Below, piece after piece: positions 22,008 to 23,852 of a stretch of DNA of 23,852 nucleotides. Position 1 is the first letter of the stretch, and each line of letters opens with the position of its first letter. Source of the DNA: Fusibacter_D sp033549245. GTDB taxonomy: Bacteria > Bacillota > Clostridia > Peptostreptococcales > Acidaminobacteraceae. The position numbers and the translations under genes are program-made. A model generated the notes under the pieces. That model did no database searches and had not been told where the DNA came from. It worked only from the letters and a program-made list of their open reading frames with translations. The stretch spans positions 1-23,852 of the forward strand of contig JAWSUW010000034.1 in the NCBI GenBank assembly GCA_033549245.1. The letters run 5' to 3'.

Positions 22008-23205
22008 ATCCGAACACCTCCCTTGCATATTTGACCGCTTCCACAAATTTGTCGATATCTTCAATCGTATTGTAAAATCCATAACTTACCCTGCATGAAG
22101 CTGAAAGTTCAAGATGTTTCATAAGAGGTTGAGTACAGTGATGTCCTGCCCTGATGGACACCCATTTCTCATCCAAAAGCGATGCCACATCATGTGGGTG
22201 GATGCCTTCCACATTGAATGTGATGAGCGCTCCTCTTTTGCTTATGTCATCGGGACCATAGATCTCGATGAAAGGCAGTGCCTTCAATTTTTCCAGAGCA
22301 TAACTCGTAAGTGCCATCTCGTGCTCATGGATTTTTATCAATCCATAGGATTTTATATAATCGATAGCGGCCATCAGTCCCACGACACCAGCTACATTTT
22401 GGGTGCCGGCTTCAAACCTTTCAGGAACACCGGCATATGTGGTCGTCTGCTCTGTGACATATTCAATCATGTCACCTCCTGTCAGAAATGGCGGCATTGC
22501 CTCCAGCAGTTCTTTTTTTGCAACTAAACCACCGATGCCTTGTGGTGCATACATCTTGTGTCCTGAAAATGTGAAGAAATCCACATCGAGCTCTGTAAAA
22601 TCAATCGGAATGTGACCAATCGCCTGAGCACCATCCAATATAACGACAGCACCTACATCGTGAGCACGTTTCAACAGCGCCTTCACATCGTGGATTTTAC
22701 CAAGTCCGTTGCTGATCCATGGCAGTGCAAGTATTTTAGTTTTGGCTGTGATTGCATCATTTTCAAATGTACCCGTTCGGTCGAGATATAAGTATTTCAG
22801 TATCGCACCTTTTCTTTTGGCGACCAGCTGAAGAGGGACGATCACACTGTGATGTGCATCTATTGAAACGCAAATCTCATCCCCCGCTTTGACATTTTCC
22901 ATCACGTGGGTTTGTGCAATAAGATTCAATGCTTCTGTTGCATTTTTTGTGAAAACTGTCGAATATCGCTCATCAGCTCCCAAAAAATCAAGCACTTCCT
23001 TGCGCCCGCGATCATACAGTTCTGTGGATTTGACGCTGAGCTGGTATGCACCGCGATGTGGACTGCTGTTGGATGTATTGTAATACGAATTAGTTCTGCT
23101 GGTCACGATATCCGGTTTATGGGATGTTGCGGCATGATCCAGATAGACCATCTCCGGGTGAGTCTCATAAATCGGGAAGTCTCCTTTATGATTCATTGTT
23201 GTCAC
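21991..23205 (-). CDS. sufS: Cysteine desulfurase SufS
   Basis: PLP enzyme of 404 residues that takes sulfur from cysteine for Fe-S cluster assembly. It shows YLDHAATSHKP (start), DAHHS, the PLP aspartate in ILDGAQAIGH, the Schiff-base Lys217 in FSGHKMYAPQGIGG, and the catalytic Cys357 in RAGHHCTQP, the short class-II loop. The start is GTG at 23205, whose GTGA overlaps the sufD stop, with GGGAGG 8 bases upstream; an ATG three codons later is too far from that site. The order sufD-sufS-sufU matches the Firmicute SUF operon. It may also feed sulfur to other pathways such as tRNA thiolation. Confidence 0.96.
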   Translation of the reverse strand: MTTMNHKGDFPIYETHPEMVYLDHAATSHKPDIVTSRTNSYYNTSNSSPHRGAYQLSVKSTELYDRGRKEVLDFLGADERYSTVFTKNATEALNLIAQTHVMENVKAGDEICVSIDAHHSVIVPLQLVAKRKGAILKYLYLDRTGTFENDAITAKTKILALPWISNGLGKIHDVKALLKRAHDVGAVVILDGAQAIGHIPIDFTELDVDFFTFSGHKMYAPQGIGGLVAKKELLEAMPPFLTGGDMIEYVTEQTTTYAGVPERFEAGTQNVAGVVGLMAAIDYIKSYGLIKIHEHEMALTSYALEKLKALPFIEIYGPDDISKRGALITFNVEGIHPHDVASLLDEKWVSIRAGHHCTQPLMKHLELSASCRVSYGFYNTIEDIDKFVEAVKYAREVFGYVDVY

Positions 23206-23852
23206 TGGGTCAACCTCCCGTCCAAAGCGTCCATCAGCTGAGTTCTGAGGTTCACGTCGTCAATTTCAAGCAATATTTCATCAAATGCCGCCTTGACAAC
23301 AAGTTTTTTTGCCTCAGTAGCAGAGAGCCCCCTACTCATCAGATAGAATAATTTTTCTTGATCCACTTGACCAATGCTTGCCGCATGTTCTCCAATGACA
23401 TCATCTTCGGAGCACAAGAGAGCTGGGATGGAATCTGTTTTAACATTCTCGCTGAGCAGCACAACCACTTCTTTTTCTCTTCCCACAGATTTTTGCGAAC
23501 CCGTCTCGAAAATAAGATTGCCACGGAACACTTTTTTGGCATCACCGTCAAGAGCACCCTTTGAGAGTATGACCGATTCAGAATGAGCACCACGGTGTCT
23601 CATCGTATAAGAAAGATCCATCAGAGAGCCTTGATCGCCATAGTAAAGTGATTTGATGGACGACCTGCTATTTCTGCCTGCCAATACCGAATCGTGCGAG
23701 AGTGCACTGAAACCAGAGCCAAGTTGCACATCTACGACTTCGACTGAACCACCGTCTTCCACTATGGAGAAGTTTTGATCGAAGAATTGGTCGGATGGCT
23801 TAAGTTGCTGAACTTTGATGAGTTTTATCCTGCTACCTCTCTTCGCAATCAG
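23202..23852 (-). CDS. sufD: Fe-S cluster assembly protein SufD (N-terminus outside window)
   Basis: The last 216 residues of a SufB/SufD-family beta-helix scaffold, running off the window edge. The frame has no stop back to base 23852 (it reads LIAKRGSRIKLIKVQQLKPS at the edge), so the gene is cut by the window and is not truncated in the cell. Beta-helix residues around RNSRSSIKSLYYGDQGSLMD lead to the C-terminal helical block GEHAASIGQVDQEKLFYLMS and RGLSATEAKKLVVKAAF, which is characteristic of SufB/SufD. The HAAS form (rather than HEA) and position directly before sufS favour SufD. The GTG at 23762 is internal and not a real start. sufC and sufB probably lie outside the window. Confidence 0.88.
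   Translation of the reverse strand: MIAKRGSRIKLIKVQQLKPSDQFFDQNFSIVEDGGSVEVVDVQLGSGFSALSHDSVLAGRNSRSSIKSLYYGDQGSLMDLSYTMRHRGAHSESVILSKGALDGDAKKVFRGNLIFETGSQKSVGREKEVVVLLSENVKTDSIPALLCSEDDVIGEHAASIGQVDQEKLFYLMSRGLSATEAKKLVVKAAFDEILLEIDDVNLRTQLMDALDGRLTQ

Noticed and set aside
23202..23762. GTG at 23762 as the start of a short SufD-like protein
   Set aside because: The frame stays open with sensible sequence to the window edge, so this is an internal codon of a cut gene.

Overview
The window looks like the chromosome of an anaerobic, AT-rich Gram-positive bacterium of the Clostridia. Supporting signs are strong AGGAGG-type ribosome sites, sigma-A promoters close to consensus, a SufS/SufU pair, a CDP-alcohol PgsA followed by DegV, a radical-SAM HydE for [FeFe]-hydrogenase, and a Rex-like operator. 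A Fusibacter/Acidaminobacter-like lineage is a guess that I cannot confirm from the sequence alone. Nearly all of the DNA is coding. I see no tRNA, rRNA, CRISPR array, prophage or intact insertion sequence.

Layout. (1) 1-1300: a MATE exporter whose C-terminal end lies outside the window. (2) 1405-3712, minus strand: a tightly packed operon of a transposase-derived (RAYT-like) DNA-binding protein, a thioredoxin reductase and a two-fold thioredoxin-like protein, which together resemble a split AhpF module. (3) 3793-6139, minus: a polar amino-acid ABC transporter (lipoprotein receptor, permease, ATPase). (4) 6262-9653, plus: lipA, pgsA, degV family, mnmA-like. (5) 9691-11142, minus: PepD-type dipeptidase. 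(6) 11212-18915: an alpha-glucan module with an intracellular neopullulanase-type GH13, MalQ, a divergently transcribed surface amylase lipoprotein, a GH133 debranching enzyme and an inositol-monophosphatase-family protein. (7) 19157-20254, plus: hydE. (8) 20251-21509, minus: two unrecognised genes. (9) 21588-23852, minus: sufD (partial), sufS, sufU.

The surface amylase would cut external starch or maltodextrin. MalQ, the neopullulanase and the debranching enzyme would then process maltodextrins or glycogen in the cytoplasm. The malQ and amylase promoters face each other, and each carries a LacI/CcpA-type palindrome just downstream of its predicted transcription start, so one regulator could switch both. 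A second theme is redox and Fe-S metabolism: thioredoxin system, LipA, HydE and SUF.

Most interesting signals. The hydE leader holds a Rex-like operator, followed by a structured RNA in which a long stem and a terminator hairpin are mutually exclusive. No other gene could use that terminator, so it is a candidate orphan riboswitch or attenuator. The second is the RAYT-derived protein: it has lost the HUH motif, gained a four-cysteine cluster, carries a DnaA-domain-IV-like helix-turn-helix, and sits directly against thioredoxin reductase, which suggests a domesticated, possibly redox-responsive regulator.
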